Shown here one piece after another: positions 53,241-61,642 of a stretch of DNA of 64,000 nt; positions within the stretch are counted from its first letter, which is position 1; each line of letters opens with the position of its first letter. The stretch is from an uncultured Arachnia sp. GTDB lineage: Bacteria > Actinomycetota > Actinomycetes > Propionibacteriales > Propionibacteriaceae. Position numbers and translations under genes: made by a program. A model generated the notes under the pieces. That model was not told the origin of the DNA and made no database searches. It was given only the letters and a program-made list of their open reading frames with translations. The DNA is taken from contig CAKUBE010000001.1 of assembly GCA_934636715.1 (NCBI GenBank), positions 62,001 through 126,000 on the forward strand, given 5' to 3'.

Positions 53241-54220
53241 GCGTGTCGCGGCGCGTGAACCTCCGCGACATCGCGGAGGAGTCGGGCGTCTCCATCCAGA
53301 CCGTCTCGCGGGCGGTGCGCGGCCTCGACGTCGTCGCCGAGCCCACCCGCGCCCGCGTGATGGAGGCCGTCGAGCGCCTGGGCTACCGCCCCAACCTCGC
53401 CGCCCGCGCGCTGTCCGCGCGCCGCACGGGACAGGTGCACGTGATCGTCGCGATGCCGCTGTTCCACGGGCACGCGACGACCTTCGTGTCGATCTGCCAG
53501 GAGCTGGCGAAGCTCCAGCTCCACGCCATCACGACCGTCCCGCCCACCGGGTCGGTGCGGGACCTCGACCCCGACGACCTCGTGCCGGTCAGCGCCGACG
53601 GCGCCATCGTGATCGGCGGCAGGATGACCCCCGCGCCGTGGGTGACGGGCCTCGCGGCCCGCATGCCCATGGTGATGGTGGGCCGGCTGCACGAGCTCCC
53701 CACCTCGGTCCCCGGCGTCGCCGTGGACCACCGCGCCGGCGCCGCCCTGGCGGTGCGCCACCTCGTCGCGCGGGGCGCGCGGCGGATCGCGCACGTCGCC
53801 GGCCCGCTGTCCTGGGTGGATGCGAACTTGCGCCTGGCCGGCTACCTCGAGGTCTGCGCCGAGGCGGGGATCGAGCCGCTCGTGCTGGACGCCGACTCCT
53901 GGTACGCCTGCGACGCGGTCCCGTTCATGGCGGACCTGCCCGGCGACGTCGACGCGGTCTTCGCCGCCAACGACCAGCTCGCGCTCGGCTGCATGACCGC
54001 CCTCCAGCAGCGCGGGCTGCGCGTGCCCGAGGACGTCAAGGTCGTCGGCTTCGACGACATCGCGGGAGCCGACGCGTTCCTCCCCGCGCTCACCACGGTC
54101 CGGCAGGACTTCACGAGGATCGGCGAGCTGGCCGTCGCGTCGCTGAGCCGGATCCTGGCCGGCGAGCCGCCCCTCCTCTCGACCCTCACCCCCAGCCTCA
54201 TCGTCCGAGCATCAACCTGA
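53237..54220 (+). CDS. LacI-family repressor of the fucose cluster
   Basis: The 327-residue protein has a LacI HTH (about 7-53: NLRDIAEESGVSIQTVSRAV, VEAVERLGYRPNLAARAL) and a sugar-binding domain (GAIVIGGRMTPAPWV, GARRIAHVAGPLSWVDANLR, VFAANDQLALGCMTALQQRG, VVGFDDIAGADAFLPALTTV). It is encoded inside the cluster, and the tandem TGNTANCGNTANCA sites at 46043-46079 are its likely targets. Confidence 0.92.
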   Translation: MSVSRRVNLRDIAEESGVSIQTVSRAVRGLDVVAEPTRARVMEAVERLGYRPNLAARALSARRTGQVHVIVAMPLFHGHATTFVSICQELAKLQLHAITTVPPTGSVRDLDPDDLVPVSADGAIVIGGRMTPAPWVTGLAARMPMVMVGRLHELPTSVPGVAVDHRAGAALAVRHLVARGARRIAHVAGPLSWVDANLRLAGYLEVCAEAGIEPLVLDADSWYACDAVPFMADLPGDVDAVFAANDQLALGCMTALQQRGLRVPEDVKVVGFDDIAGADAFLPALTTVRQDFTRIGELAVASLSRILAGEPPLLSTLTPSLIVRAST

Positions 54221-54231
54221 AAGGACCCACC

Positions 54232-54666
54232 ATGCTTCACGGACCCATGCTTCACCCCGAACTGATCGGAGCCCTCGGCCGCGCGGGCCACGGCAGCCGC
54301 ATCCTGATCGGCGACGGCAACTACCCGTCGATGAACGGCGTGAACCCCGCCGCAGAGCGGGTCTACCTCAACCTCGCGCCCGGCCTGCTGACGGTGAGCC
54401 AGATCCTCGACGTCGTGAAGGAGACCATCCCCATCGAGCAGGTCGCGCTCATGGTCCCCGCCGAGGACGCCGTCGGCATCGAGCGCCCCGACGTCATCCC
54501 CGCTCATGACGAGTACCGCGCCACCATGGCGGGCACCCCGTTCGCGGAGATCAAGCGCTGGGACTTCTACGAGGTCGCGAAGTCCGCGGACGTGACGGTG
54601 TTCATCCAGTCCGCCGACCAGCGCCTGTACGCGAACGTCCTCCTCACCGTCGGCGTCCGCGTCTGA
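54232..54666 (+). CDS. fucU: L-fucose mutarotase (FucU/RbsD family)
   Basis: The 144-residue protein interconverts fucose anomers. It has LHPELIGALGRAGHGSRILIGDGNYPS (His in the GHG segment is catalytic in the family), LNLAPGLLTVSQILDVV, and the C-terminal FIQSADQRLYANVLLTVGV. RbsD is closely related, but linkage to fucI favours FucU. AAAGGA RBS. It is the last gene of the cluster. Confidence 0.93.
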   Translation: MLHGPMLHPELIGALGRAGHGSRILIGDGNYPSMNGVNPAAERVYLNLAPGLLTVSQILDVVKETIPIEQVALMVPAEDAVGIERPDVIPAHDEYRATMAGTPFAEIKRWDFYEVAKSADVTVFIQSADQRLYANVLLTVGVRV

Positions 54667-54670
54667 CACG

Positions 54671-54810
54671 CTCCTTGAGCCGGCGGGTTCCGCGGGTTGA
54701 GCGGAGGCGAGGATTCCGCTTGAGCCGGCGGGTTCTGCTAGTTGAGCGGAGGCGAGGATTCCGCTGGTTGAGCCGACGCCGAGCGAAGCGAGCCGTCGTG
54801 TCGAAACCAA
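54671..54810. repeat. Three tandem dispersed-repeat copies after fucU
   Basis: TCCTTGAGCCGGCGGG, then two GTTGAGCGGAGGCGAGGATTCC blocks, then a full CTGGTTGAGCCGACGCC...GTGTCGAAACCAAG. The blocks at about 54695-54720 and 54741-54766 are near-identical. It is the largest cluster of this repeat in the window and fills the convergent fucU / ChvE-like gap. Confidence 0.8.
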
Positions 54811-54828
54811 GAGACCGATGACAGAGAA

Positions 54829-54858
54829 AAGGGGTGTCCGGCGAACCGGACACCCCTT
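54829..54858 (-). terminator. Intrinsic terminator of the MmsAB-ChvE-like operon
   Basis: AAGGGGTGTCCGG / CCGGACACCCCTT forms a perfect 13-bp stem with a 4-base loop, followed on the minus strand by TTCTCTGTC. It lies 16 bases after the binding-protein stop. Confidence 0.85.
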
Positions 54859-54874
54859 CGGGTTCAGCTGACGA

Positions 54875-55978
54875 TCAGCCCTCGAGCAGTGCGAGGCGCT
54901 CGGGATCGTTGGCGAAGACCTCCTTGATGTTGGCCTTGGTGACGACCACCGGGTCGAGCTGGAAGATCGGCACATCGATCTGGCCGTTGTTGGCGGTGTC
55001 GTCGCCAGCCGGCAGGGCCTCGCCCTTCTGGGCGGCCTGGATCAGCTCGATGGTGCGGCCGACGAGCTTGTCGGTCGGCTTGGCAACGGTCGAGTACTGC
55101 TTGCCTTCCCAGATCCACTTGATGGACTCGTTCTCGGCGTCGAGGCCGCTGACGATGGGCTGGTCCTGGCCGGCCTGGCTGGCCGACGTCAGGATGGCGC
55201 GGGCGATGCCGTCGTTGGGCGACAGGACGCCGTCGATCTTCTTGTCCGCGTAGAAGCCGGAGAGCAGCGAGTCCATGCGGGCCTGAGCCTTGGCGTTGTC
55301 CCAGTCCGGCGTGGCGGCCTGCGTGAACTCCTTCTGGCCGGACACGACGACCAGGGTGCCGTCGTCGATCTTCGGCTGCAGCACCTTCATGGCGCCCTCG
55401 AAGAACAGCGGGGCGTTCGGGTCGGCGGGGCCGCCTGCGAACAGCTCGATGTTGTAGGGGCCGTCGCCCTTCTCGGCGGCCAGGCCGTCGAGGAGTGCCT
55501 GGCCCTGCAGCTCACCGGTGCGGATGGAGCCGAACTGGACGACGCCGTCGATGGCGGCGGTGTTCTCGATCAGGCGGTCGTAGCCGAGGATGAGGATGCC
55601 CTCGGCCTTGGCGTTCTCGAGGACCGGGCCGAGCTGCTTGCCGTCGACCGGGCCGACGACGATGGCCTTCGCGCCGTTCTGGATCATCGACTCGATCTGC
55701 TGCTGTTGCTGCGGGACCTTGTTGTCGGCGGCCTGGACGAGGGGCGTGAAGCCGGCCTTGGTCAATTGATCCTTGAACATGACCTCGGCCTCCTTCCAGT
55801 TCTGGGTGCCGAGCCAGGGGAGCGCGACGCCGATGGTCGCGTCCGCGGCGAAGCCAGCTGCGGGAGCGCCGCTGCCGGTGCCACCCGGGTCGGCGGGCTC
55901 GGCGCCGCGGCCGCCGCCGCACGCCGACAGGCTGAGCGCAGCGACGATCGCCGCGACGGCTGCTGTCTTGAACTTCAT
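54875..55978 (-). CDS. ChvE-like multiple-sugar-binding lipoprotein
   Basis: The 367-residue protein has a lipoprotein signal (AALSLSACG, Cys about 20) and a type I SBP fold of the ChvE/XylF group: TIGVALPWLGTQNWKEAEVM, QQQQQIESMIQNGAKAIVVG, ILGYDRLIENT, ELFAGGPADPNAPLFFEGAM, GVLSPNDGIARAI and PIVSGLDAENESIKWI. ChvE homologues bind glucose, galactose, xylose or arabinose. It is the last gene of the operon, after ATPase and permease. Confidence 0.93.
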   Translation of the reverse strand: MKFKTAAVAAIVAALSLSACGGGRGAEPADPGGTGSGAPAAGFAADATIGVALPWLGTQNWKEAEVMFKDQLTKAGFTPLVQAADNKVPQQQQQIESMIQNGAKAIVVGPVDGKQLGPVLENAKAEGILILGYDRLIENTAAIDGVVQFGSIRTGELQGQALLDGLAAEKGDGPYNIELFAGGPADPNAPLFFEGAMKVLQPKIDDGTLVVVSGQKEFTQAATPDWDNAKAQARMDSLLSGFYADKKIDGVLSPNDGIARAILTSASQAGQDQPIVSGLDAENESIKWIWEGKQYSTVAKPTDKLVGRTIELIQAAQKGEALPAGDDTANNGQIDVPIFQLDPVVVTKANIKEVFANDPERLALLEG

Positions 55979-56056
55979 GGGGTTTCCTTTCCTATGCGCC
56001 TGCCGGACGGTCCTGCAGACGGCGGGCCTCTGGCCCGAGGTGGTCGTGGGGATGGG

Positions 56057-57280
56057 TTACTGGGAGACGGTGATCGCGGGCTTGGCCGCGGCCGGCTTGC
56101 GCTTGAATATCGAGGAGCCGCCCTGCTTCTTGTTGGCGACGTCGATCGCGACGGCGGCCAGCAGAACGAGTCCCTTGATGACCTGGGTCTGATCGGCGCC
56201 GACGCCCATCAAGATCAGGCCGGAGTTCAGGACGGCCATGACGAGGCCGCCGATCATGGAGCCGACGACGGTGCCGATGCCGCCGGACACGGCCGCGCCG
56301 CCGATGAACACCGAGGCGATCGCGTCGAGCTCCCACATGGTGCCGTCGTTGGGGCCTGCGGCGCCCGTGCGGCCGATGAACAGGATGCCTGCCAGCGCGG
56401 CCAGGAACGACATGTTCGCCATCACGAGGAAGTAGACCTTGCTGACGTTGACGCCGGACAGCGCCGCGGCCTGCCGGTTGCCGCCGACGGCGTAGATGTG
56501 GCGGCCGAAGCGCGTGCGCTGGGTGATCACCGTGTAGATGATGACCAGCGCGACGAGGATCAGGCCGGGCACCGGGAACGAGGTGCCGGGGCGGCCGCTG
56601 CCGAACAGCCAGGTCAGGTAGCCGATGACGACCAGGAAGAGGATCACGCGGGTCAGCGTGACCCACATGGGCAGCTCGTGGCCGCGGGCGAGGATGGCCG
56701 TGCGGCGGCGGAACTCGCTCCACACGAACCAGGCGGCGGCGATGATGCCGAGCAGCAGCGTGGAGTTGTTCAGGCCGAGGTTCGGGCCCCACTCGGGCAG
56801 GTACCCCGCGCCGAAGAAGGCGAACTCCCGGGGCGCGGGCACCGAGATCGACTTCGACACCCAGATGGTGAGGCCGCGGAAGACCATCATGCCGGCCAGC
56901 GTCGTGATGAAGCCGGGAATGCCCATCTTGGCCAGCCAGAAGCCGTGCCAGGCGCCGATCAGGGTGCCGACCAGCATGCCGACCAGCAGGCCGACCCACC
57001 ACGGCAGGCCCATCTGACTCGTCGAGATGGCGACGGTCATGCCGACGAATGCGGCGACGGAACCCACCGAGAGGTCGATGTGTCCGATGACGATCACCAT
57101 CACCATGCCGATGGCCAGCACGAGCACGTAGGCGTTGCCGGCCAGCAGTGCTTGGGCGTTCGACGGCGTCAGCATCTTGCCGTCGGAGATCACGTGGAAG
57201 ATGACGGCCAGCAGCACGAGCGCCAGCACCATGGTGTATTGCTGGAGGTTGCCTCCGAACACCTGCTTCAGATTCTTCAT
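56057..57280 (-). CDS. mmsB: Multiple-monosaccharide ABC permease (MmsB/GguB/XylH-like)
   Basis: The 407-residue protein has about 10 or more transmembrane helices with VLAIGMVMVIVIGHIDLSVGS, LAKMGIPGFITTLAGMMVFRG, AVGGNRQAAALSGVN and ASVFIGGAAVSGGIGTVVG. The long central insertion (about 150-230) is typical of the XylH/GguB group. It lies 19 bases after the ATPase gene and 78 before the binding protein. Confidence 0.93.
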   Translation of the reverse strand: MKNLKQVFGGNLQQYTMVLALVLLAVIFHVISDGKMLTPSNAQALLAGNAYVLVLAIGMVMVIVIGHIDLSVGSVAAFVGMTVAISTSQMGLPWWVGLLVGMLVGTLIGAWHGFWLAKMGIPGFITTLAGMMVFRGLTIWVSKSISVPAPREFAFFGAGYLPEWGPNLGLNNSTLLLGIIAAAWFVWSEFRRRTAILARGHELPMWVTLTRVILFLVVIGYLTWLFGSGRPGTSFPVPGLILVALVIIYTVITQRTRFGRHIYAVGGNRQAAALSGVNVSKVYFLVMANMSFLAALAGILFIGRTGAAGPNDGTMWELDAIASVFIGGAAVSGGIGTVVGSMIGGLVMAVLNSGLILMGVGADQTQVIKGLVLLAAVAIDVANKKQGGSSIFKRKPAAAKPAITVSQ

Positions 57281-57299
57281 GAAGGTCCTTGTCCCGTCG

Positions 57300-58853
57300 T
57301 CAGGAGAGCGATGCCGGGTCCGCCGGCGCGGTGGAAGTGGTGGTCATGCGCCGCATCAGGCTTTCCTGATCGGCGTCCGCGGCGGCGAGCTCGCCCGTGA
57401 TCTCGCCCTCGCGGATGGTGTAGATGCGGTCGCTGATGCCGAGCAGCTCCGGCAGCTCGGAGGAGATCACGATGACGGCCTTGCCCTCGTCGGCCATCGC
57501 GTGGATGAGCTTGTAGATCTCGAACTTGGCGCCGACGTCGATGCCGCGGGTGGGCTCATCGAGGATCAGCACCTCCGGGGCGGTGAACATCCACTTGGCG
57601 AGCACGACCTTCTGCTGGTTGCCGCCGGACAGCGTCGAGACGCCGGTGTCGACGCTGGAGGTCTTGATCCGCAGGTCCTTGCGGTACTGCTCGGCGATCT
57701 CGGTCTCCTCGTCCATCTGCAGCAGGCCGTTCTTGACGATCTTCCGCAGGTTGGCCGAGACGATCGTCGTCTTGATGTCGTCGAGCAGGTTGAGCCCGAG
57801 CACCTTGCGGTCCTCGGTGACGTAGGCGAGGCCGGCCTGGATGGCCTGCTCGACCGTCTTGGGGGCGATCTCCTTGCCGTCGAGGAACAGCTGGCCCGAG
57901 CGCCAGATGCCGAAGCTGCGGCCGAAGATCGAGCGTGCCAGCTCGGTGCGGCCCGCTCCCATCAGCCCTGCGAAGCCGACGACCTCGCCGCGCCGCACGG
58001 TGAACGACGCGTTCTTGGTGATGAACCGGCCGGGGATGGTGGCGCTCTCGACGTTCCAGTCCTTGACCTCGAGCAGCACCTCGCCGATCTTCGGCGTGTG
58101 CTCGGGGTAGCGGTTCTCCAGCGAGCGGCCGACCATCGCCTTGATGATGCGGTCCTCGTCCACCTGGCCGGCGACGACGTCGTACGTGTCGACCGTCTTG
58201 CCGTCGCGGATGACGGTGACGGCGTCGGAGACGGCCGCGATCTCGTTCAGCTTGTGCGAGATCATGATGCAGGTGATGCCGCGGGCCTTCAGCCCGAGCA
58301 TCAGCTGCAGCAGGTTCGCCGAGTCGTCCTCGTTGAGGGCCGCGGTGGGCTCGTCGAGGATGAGCAGCTTCACGTTCTTCGACAGCGCCTTCGCGATCTC
58401 GACCAGCTGCTGCTGGCCGACGCCGAGCGTCTTGATGGGCGTGTCCGGGTCGACCTCGAGGCCGACGCGCGCCAGCAGGTCCATGGCCTGCAGGCGGGCG
58501 GCGTCCCAGTCGATCAGGCCGCCCTTCATCACCTCCGAGCCCAGGAAGATGTTCTCCGTGACGGAGAGCTCCGGGATCAGCGCCAGCTCCTGGTGGATGA
58601 TGACGATGCCCTTCTCCTCCGAGTCCTTGATCTTGGAGAACTGCGCCTCCTGGCCCTCGAAGATGATCTGCCCCTCGTAGCTGCCGTGTACCCAGACGCC
58701 GGACAGCACCTTCATCAGGGTCGACTTGCCGGCCCCGTTCTCGCCACAGATGGCGTGGATGTCACCCTTGCGGACGCGCATGGTGACATCATCGAGCGCC
58801 CTGACCCCAGGGAACTCCTTGACGATGTGAGACATCTCCAGCAGCACGTGCAT
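57300..58853 (-). CDS. mmsA: Multiple-monosaccharide ABC ATP-binding protein (MmsA/GguA/XylG-like)
   Basis: The 517-residue double-ABC protein has [18 protein letters not shown] (first Walker A), [18 protein letters not shown] and [13 protein letters not shown]. The second half has [36 protein letters not shown] and [19 protein letters not shown]. It is the first gene of the operon. An AAGGAGA lies 11 or more bases before the ATG. It is divergent from the ROK regulator, with an AT-rich promoter/operator region between. Confidence 0.94.
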   Translation of the reverse strand: MHVLLEMSHIVKEFPGVRALDDVTMRVRKGDIHAICGENGAGKSTLMKVLSGVWVHGSYEGQIIFEGQEAQFSKIKDSEEKGIVIIHQELALIPELSVTENIFLGSEVMKGGLIDWDAARLQAMDLLARVGLEVDPDTPIKTLGVGQQQLVEIAKALSKNVKLLILDEPTAALNEDDSANLLQLMLGLKARGITCIMISHKLNEIAAVSDAVTVIRDGKTVDTYDVVAGQVDEDRIIKAMVGRSLENRYPEHTPKIGEVLLEVKDWNVESATIPGRFITKNASFTVRRGEVVGFAGLMGAGRTELARSIFGRSFGIWRSGQLFLDGKEIAPKTVEQAIQAGLAYVTEDRKVLGLNLLDDIKTTIVSANLRKIVKNGLLQMDEETEIAEQYRKDLRIKTSSVDTGVSTLSGGNQQKVVLAKWMFTAPEVLILDEPTRGIDVGAKFEIYKLIHAMADEGKAVIVISSELPELLGISDRIYTIREGEITGELAAADADQESLMRRMTTTSTAPADPASLS

Positions 58854-58923
58854 ATACCCCGTGTCTCCTTCGACTCTGGGCCGCTCGTCCCCGAACGGCC
58901 GTTGGCATCAACTGCTGAAGGCA

Positions 58924-58953
58924 ACCGTAGGAATATTCCGGCCTTGGCGTCAA
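58924..58953 (-). promoter_or_regulatory. Promoter of the mmsA operon
   Basis: On the minus strand TTGACG (58948-58953) and TACGGT (58924-58929) are 18 bases apart. The -35 box touches the candidate ROK operator. Confidence 0.55.
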
Positions 58954-58971
58954 CTAGTAAATTCAAAAGTT
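58952..58971. promoter_or_regulatory. Candidate ROK operator
   Basis: AACTAGTAAATTCAAAAGTT is an imperfect 20-base palindrome (AACT...AGTT with a TNAATTNA core), the only AT-rich block in the region. It overlaps the -35 box of the transporter promoter and lies 101 bases from the ROK gene. Confidence 0.55.
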
Positions 58972-59059
58972 ACCAAATCGAGACCTGACGGCGTCTGGGT
59001 CGCAGGGAGCGCCGGAGGTTGAGTTCCCGTAGTGAACGCAAGCGGGTGGGGCGCGATGG

Positions 59060-59065
59060 TAGCGT
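59060..59065 (+). promoter_or_regulatory. Putative -10 box for the ROK gene
   Basis: TAGCGT ends six bases before the GTG at 59072. Confidence 0.4.
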
Positions 59066-59071
59066 GAGGGC

Positions 59072-60202
59072 GTGGTGGAAGCCTTCATGGCGCGGGGGTC
59101 CCAGTCGTCACTGCGGGAAGCCAACAGCGCCAGCATCGTCGAGGCCGTGCGGATCTACGGGCAGATCACGCAGGTCGAGCTTGCTGCGGCAACAGGGCTG
59201 TCGCCCGCCACCGTCTCGAACCTCGTCAAGAGCCTCCAGTCGGCGGGCATCGTGGAGACGTCGGCGACGGTGCGCTCCGGCCGCCGCGCCCAGGCCGTCT
59301 CGCTCGCCCGCTCCTCGGACCTCGCCGTCGGCGTCCACATCGGGCACCGCACGGTGGAGGTGCTCCTGGCCGACGCCTCGTGGAGCGTCACGGCCACGCA
59401 GCGCCTCCCGCTGCCCGTCGAGCACCGCTACGACACCACCCTCGACAGGGTGGCCCTCCTCGTCGCAGAGCTCACGGAGCGGGTGGGGGCGACGCCCGGC
59501 GACGTCGGCACCGTCGGCCTGGCGATCCCGGGGGGCTCCGCCGCCCTCGCCGGATGGGAGCAGATCGACGTCGCCGAGATCCTCTCGCGCCGGCTGCAGC
59601 GCCCCATCGCCGTGATCTCCGAACCCGAAGCCGTCGGGATCGCCGAGACCCGCTTCGGCGCGCTGAAGGGAGTCGGCTCGGCGATGGTCATCCGCGCCTC
59701 GCACACCACCGATGCCAGCGTCCTGCTGAACGGCCGCCCGCTCCCCGGGGGCGGGGGCTTCGGCCACGTGCGGGTCGATCCCGCCGGGCTGATCTGCTGG
59801 TGCGGGGCCCGCGGCTGCCTCAACACCGTGGTCTCCTTCGACGCGCTGACGGACCTGCTGCGCGTCTCGCACGGCCCGCTCAGCCTGCGCACGCTGGTGC
59901 AGCGGGCCAACGACGGCGACGCGGGCTGCCGCCAGGCGGTGGCCCACGCGGCCGACGTCATCGGCTCGGCCGCGGCGGACGCCGCCATGCTGTTCGCGCC
60001 CGACCGGATCTGCTTCACCGGCGAACTCGTCAGCACCGGCGAGGTGTTCCTGGGGCCGGTCCGCGCCGCATTCCGCGCCCGCCCCCTGCTGGCCGATGTC
60101 GACTCGCTCGTCGTCGTGGCCGACTGCAACGACGCGGAGGCCCGCGGGGCCCTCGCCCTGGCCACCGACGATCCCGGACCGGGGACGGAAGGAGCCCTCT
60201 GA
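59072..60202 (+). CDS. ROK-family transcriptional regulator
   Basis: The 376-residue protein has an N-terminal winged HTH (about 15-75: VEAVRIYGQITQVELAAATG, LSPATVSNLVKSLQSAGIVE), then a ROK fold with the zinc motif CWCGARGCLNT. The kinase residues are eroded: the DxGGT phosphate loop reads GVHIGHRTV and the usual sugar-binding NDAN region reads SEPEAVG, so it is a regulator, not a glucokinase. It is divergent from mmsA and overlaps the ATPase gene at 60202 by one base. A GTG start, apparently leaderless, is preferred; the next codon is also GTG. Confidence 0.9.
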   Translation: MVEAFMARGSQSSLREANSASIVEAVRIYGQITQVELAAATGLSPATVSNLVKSLQSAGIVETSATVRSGRRAQAVSLARSSDLAVGVHIGHRTVEVLLADASWSVTATQRLPLPVEHRYDTTLDRVALLVAELTERVGATPGDVGTVGLAIPGGSAALAGWEQIDVAEILSRRLQRPIAVISEPEAVGIAETRFGALKGVGSAMVIRASHTTDASVLLNGRPLPGGGGFGHVRVDPAGLICWCGARGCLNTVVSFDALTDLLRVSHGPLSLRTLVQRANDGDAGCRQAVAHAADVIGSAAADAAMLFAPDRICFTGELVSTGEVFLGPVRAAFRARPLLADVDSLVVVADCNDAEARGALALATDDPGPGTEGAL

Positions 60203-60981
60203 TGGACACCCTCACGACGTCGCAGCGAAGCGACGCCCCCACGCCGCCCCTTCTCCGCATGGACGGCGTCAGCAAGTTCTTCGGCGGGGTGCAGGCGCTC
60301 GTCGACGTGGACCTGACCGTCCGGGCCGGCGAGGTCGTCGCGCTCGTCGGCGACAACGCGGCGGGCAAGTCGACGCTGGCGCGGATGATCTCCGGCATCT
60401 ATCAGCCCGACGGCGGCGCCATCGCCATCGACGGCGCCCCCGTCCAGATCGCCAGCGCCCAGGCGGCCTTCGCGCTCGGCATCGCCACTGTCTTCCAGGA
60501 GTTCGCGCTCGTCGAGGAACTCGACATCACCGCCAACATCTTCCTCGGACGCGAGCTGGAGGCCCGCGGCCTGCTCGACCAGACGCAGATGGACGAGTTG
60601 GCGCGCCGCTACCTTGGCCGGCTGAACACCCGCATCCCCGACCTCCGGGTGAAGCTGCGCGTGCTCTCCGCGGGCCAGCGGCAGTGCGTCGCCATCGCGC
60701 GCACCCTGGTCGCGGAGCCGCGGCTGGTCGTCCTCGACGAGCCGACGGCGTCGCTGTCGGTGGGCCAGACGGCCGAGGTGCTGAGCTACATCGAGGACCT
60801 GCGCGACCGCGGCCTCGGCGTGATCTTCATCAGCCACAACCTCACCGACGTCCGCGCCGTCGCGGACCGGGTCGAGGTGTTGCGGCACGGCCGCAACAAC
60901 GGCACGTTCGGCGCCGCGTCGGCGACCTTCGACGAGATCATCGCGGCCATCACGGGCGCGAGGATGCTCCCGCGCGCCTGA
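60202..60981 (+). CDS. Half-size sugar ABC ATP-binding protein (FrcA-like), no permease partner
   Basis: The 259-residue protein has one ABC domain: ALVGDNAAGKSTLARMISGI (Walker A, with the unusual DNAAG), ATVFQEFALVEELDITANIF (Q loop), LSAGQRQCVAIARTL (signature) and LVVLDEPTASLSV (Walker B), then ISHNLTDVRAVADRV. It resembles the N-terminal half of RbsA/MmsA or the naturally half-size FrcA. It is coupled to the ROK gene. No permease follows, so it may serve the divergent MmsB permease or one elsewhere. Confidence 0.88.
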   Translation: MDTLTTSQRSDAPTPPLLRMDGVSKFFGGVQALVDVDLTVRAGEVVALVGDNAAGKSTLARMISGIYQPDGGAIAIDGAPVQIASAQAAFALGIATVFQEFALVEELDITANIFLGRELEARGLLDQTQMDELARRYLGRLNTRIPDLRVKLRVLSAGQRQCVAIARTLVAEPRLVVLDEPTASLSVGQTAEVLSYIEDLRDRGLGVIFISHNLTDVRAVADRVEVLRHGRNNGTFGAASATFDEIIAAITGARMLPRA

Positions 60982-60985
60982 CCGC

Positions 60986-61033
60986 TGGTTGAGCCGGGCC
61001 CCCGCGCGAAGCGCCGGGCCCGTGTCGAAACCA
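60986..61033. repeat. Dispersed palindromic repeat after the half-size ATPase gene
   Basis: TGGTTGAGCCGGGCCCCCGCGCGAAGCGCCGGGCCCGTGTCGAAACCA (as two blocks) is the cleanest copy. It has outer TGGTT/AACCA arms, an inner CGGGCCC/GGGCCCG stem and a GCGC-GAA-GCGC tip. Confidence 0.85.
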
Positions 61034-61093
61034 ATGGACTGGGGACGTCAACCGAACCCAGCCCCAGCGCGTTGTACGTGGTGAGGAGGAAGC

Positions 61094-61642
61094 ATGACCG
61101 AGCATCCCGCGACCTCGGCGACGCTGTCGCTGGAGGAGGAGCGCGACTTCGACCGGTTCGTCACCGTGAGGGGCGGACGGCTGTGGCGCGCCGCGTGGTT
61201 GCTCACCGGCGATGCGCACAAGGCGGAGGACCTCGTCCAGACAGCCTTGGCGAAGTCGTTCGCGCGCTATCCGGCCCTGGGCGACGACGAGTCGTTCGAG
61301 GCCTACGTGCGGACCGTGATCTACCGCACCTATGTCAGCTGGTGGCGCCGCCGCTGGAATGGTGAGGTTCCCACGGGCGACGACCGGATCGAACCCGGCG
61401 GCGGTGCCGGGCAGACGGGAGGCGCGGACCGCGTCGACCTCGCCCGGGCGCTCGCTGAACTCCCGAAGATGCAGCGCGCGGTTCTGGTGCTGCGGTTCTT
61501 CGAGGATCGCTCCGTCGCCGAGACCGCCGCGATGCTCGGCATCGCCGAGGGAACGGTCAAGACGCACACCTCCCGCGGCTGCGCAGCCCTGCGCGGCTCG
61601 ACACACCTGTCCGAGGAGGCGCACCATGTCCGACATCCATGA
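61094..61642 (+). CDS. SigE-family ECF RNA polymerase sigma factor
   Basis: The 182-residue protein has region 2 (DFDRFVTVRGGRLWRAAWLL, GDAHKAEDLVQTALAKSFAR, FEAYVRTVIYRTYVSWWRRR) and region 4 (LPKMQRAVLVLRFFEDRSVA, AAMLGIAEGTVKTHTSRG). The WWRRRW segment is a hallmark of actinobacterial SigE-family factors. AGGAGGAAGC RBS. It overlaps the next gene by 17 bases, the usual arrangement with a membrane partner. Confidence 0.93.
   Translation: MTEHPATSATLSLEEERDFDRFVTVRGGRLWRAAWLLTGDAHKAEDLVQTALAKSFARYPALGDDESFEAYVRTVIYRTYVSWWRRRWNGEVPTGDDRIEPGGGAGQTGGADRVDLARALAELPKMQRAVLVLRFFEDRSVAETAAMLGIAEGTVKTHTSRGCAALRGSTHLSEEAHHVRHP

Noticed and set aside
60202..60981. Broken rbsA-type ATPase
   Set aside because: Complete single ABC domain with all motifs; half-size members such as FrcA occur naturally.
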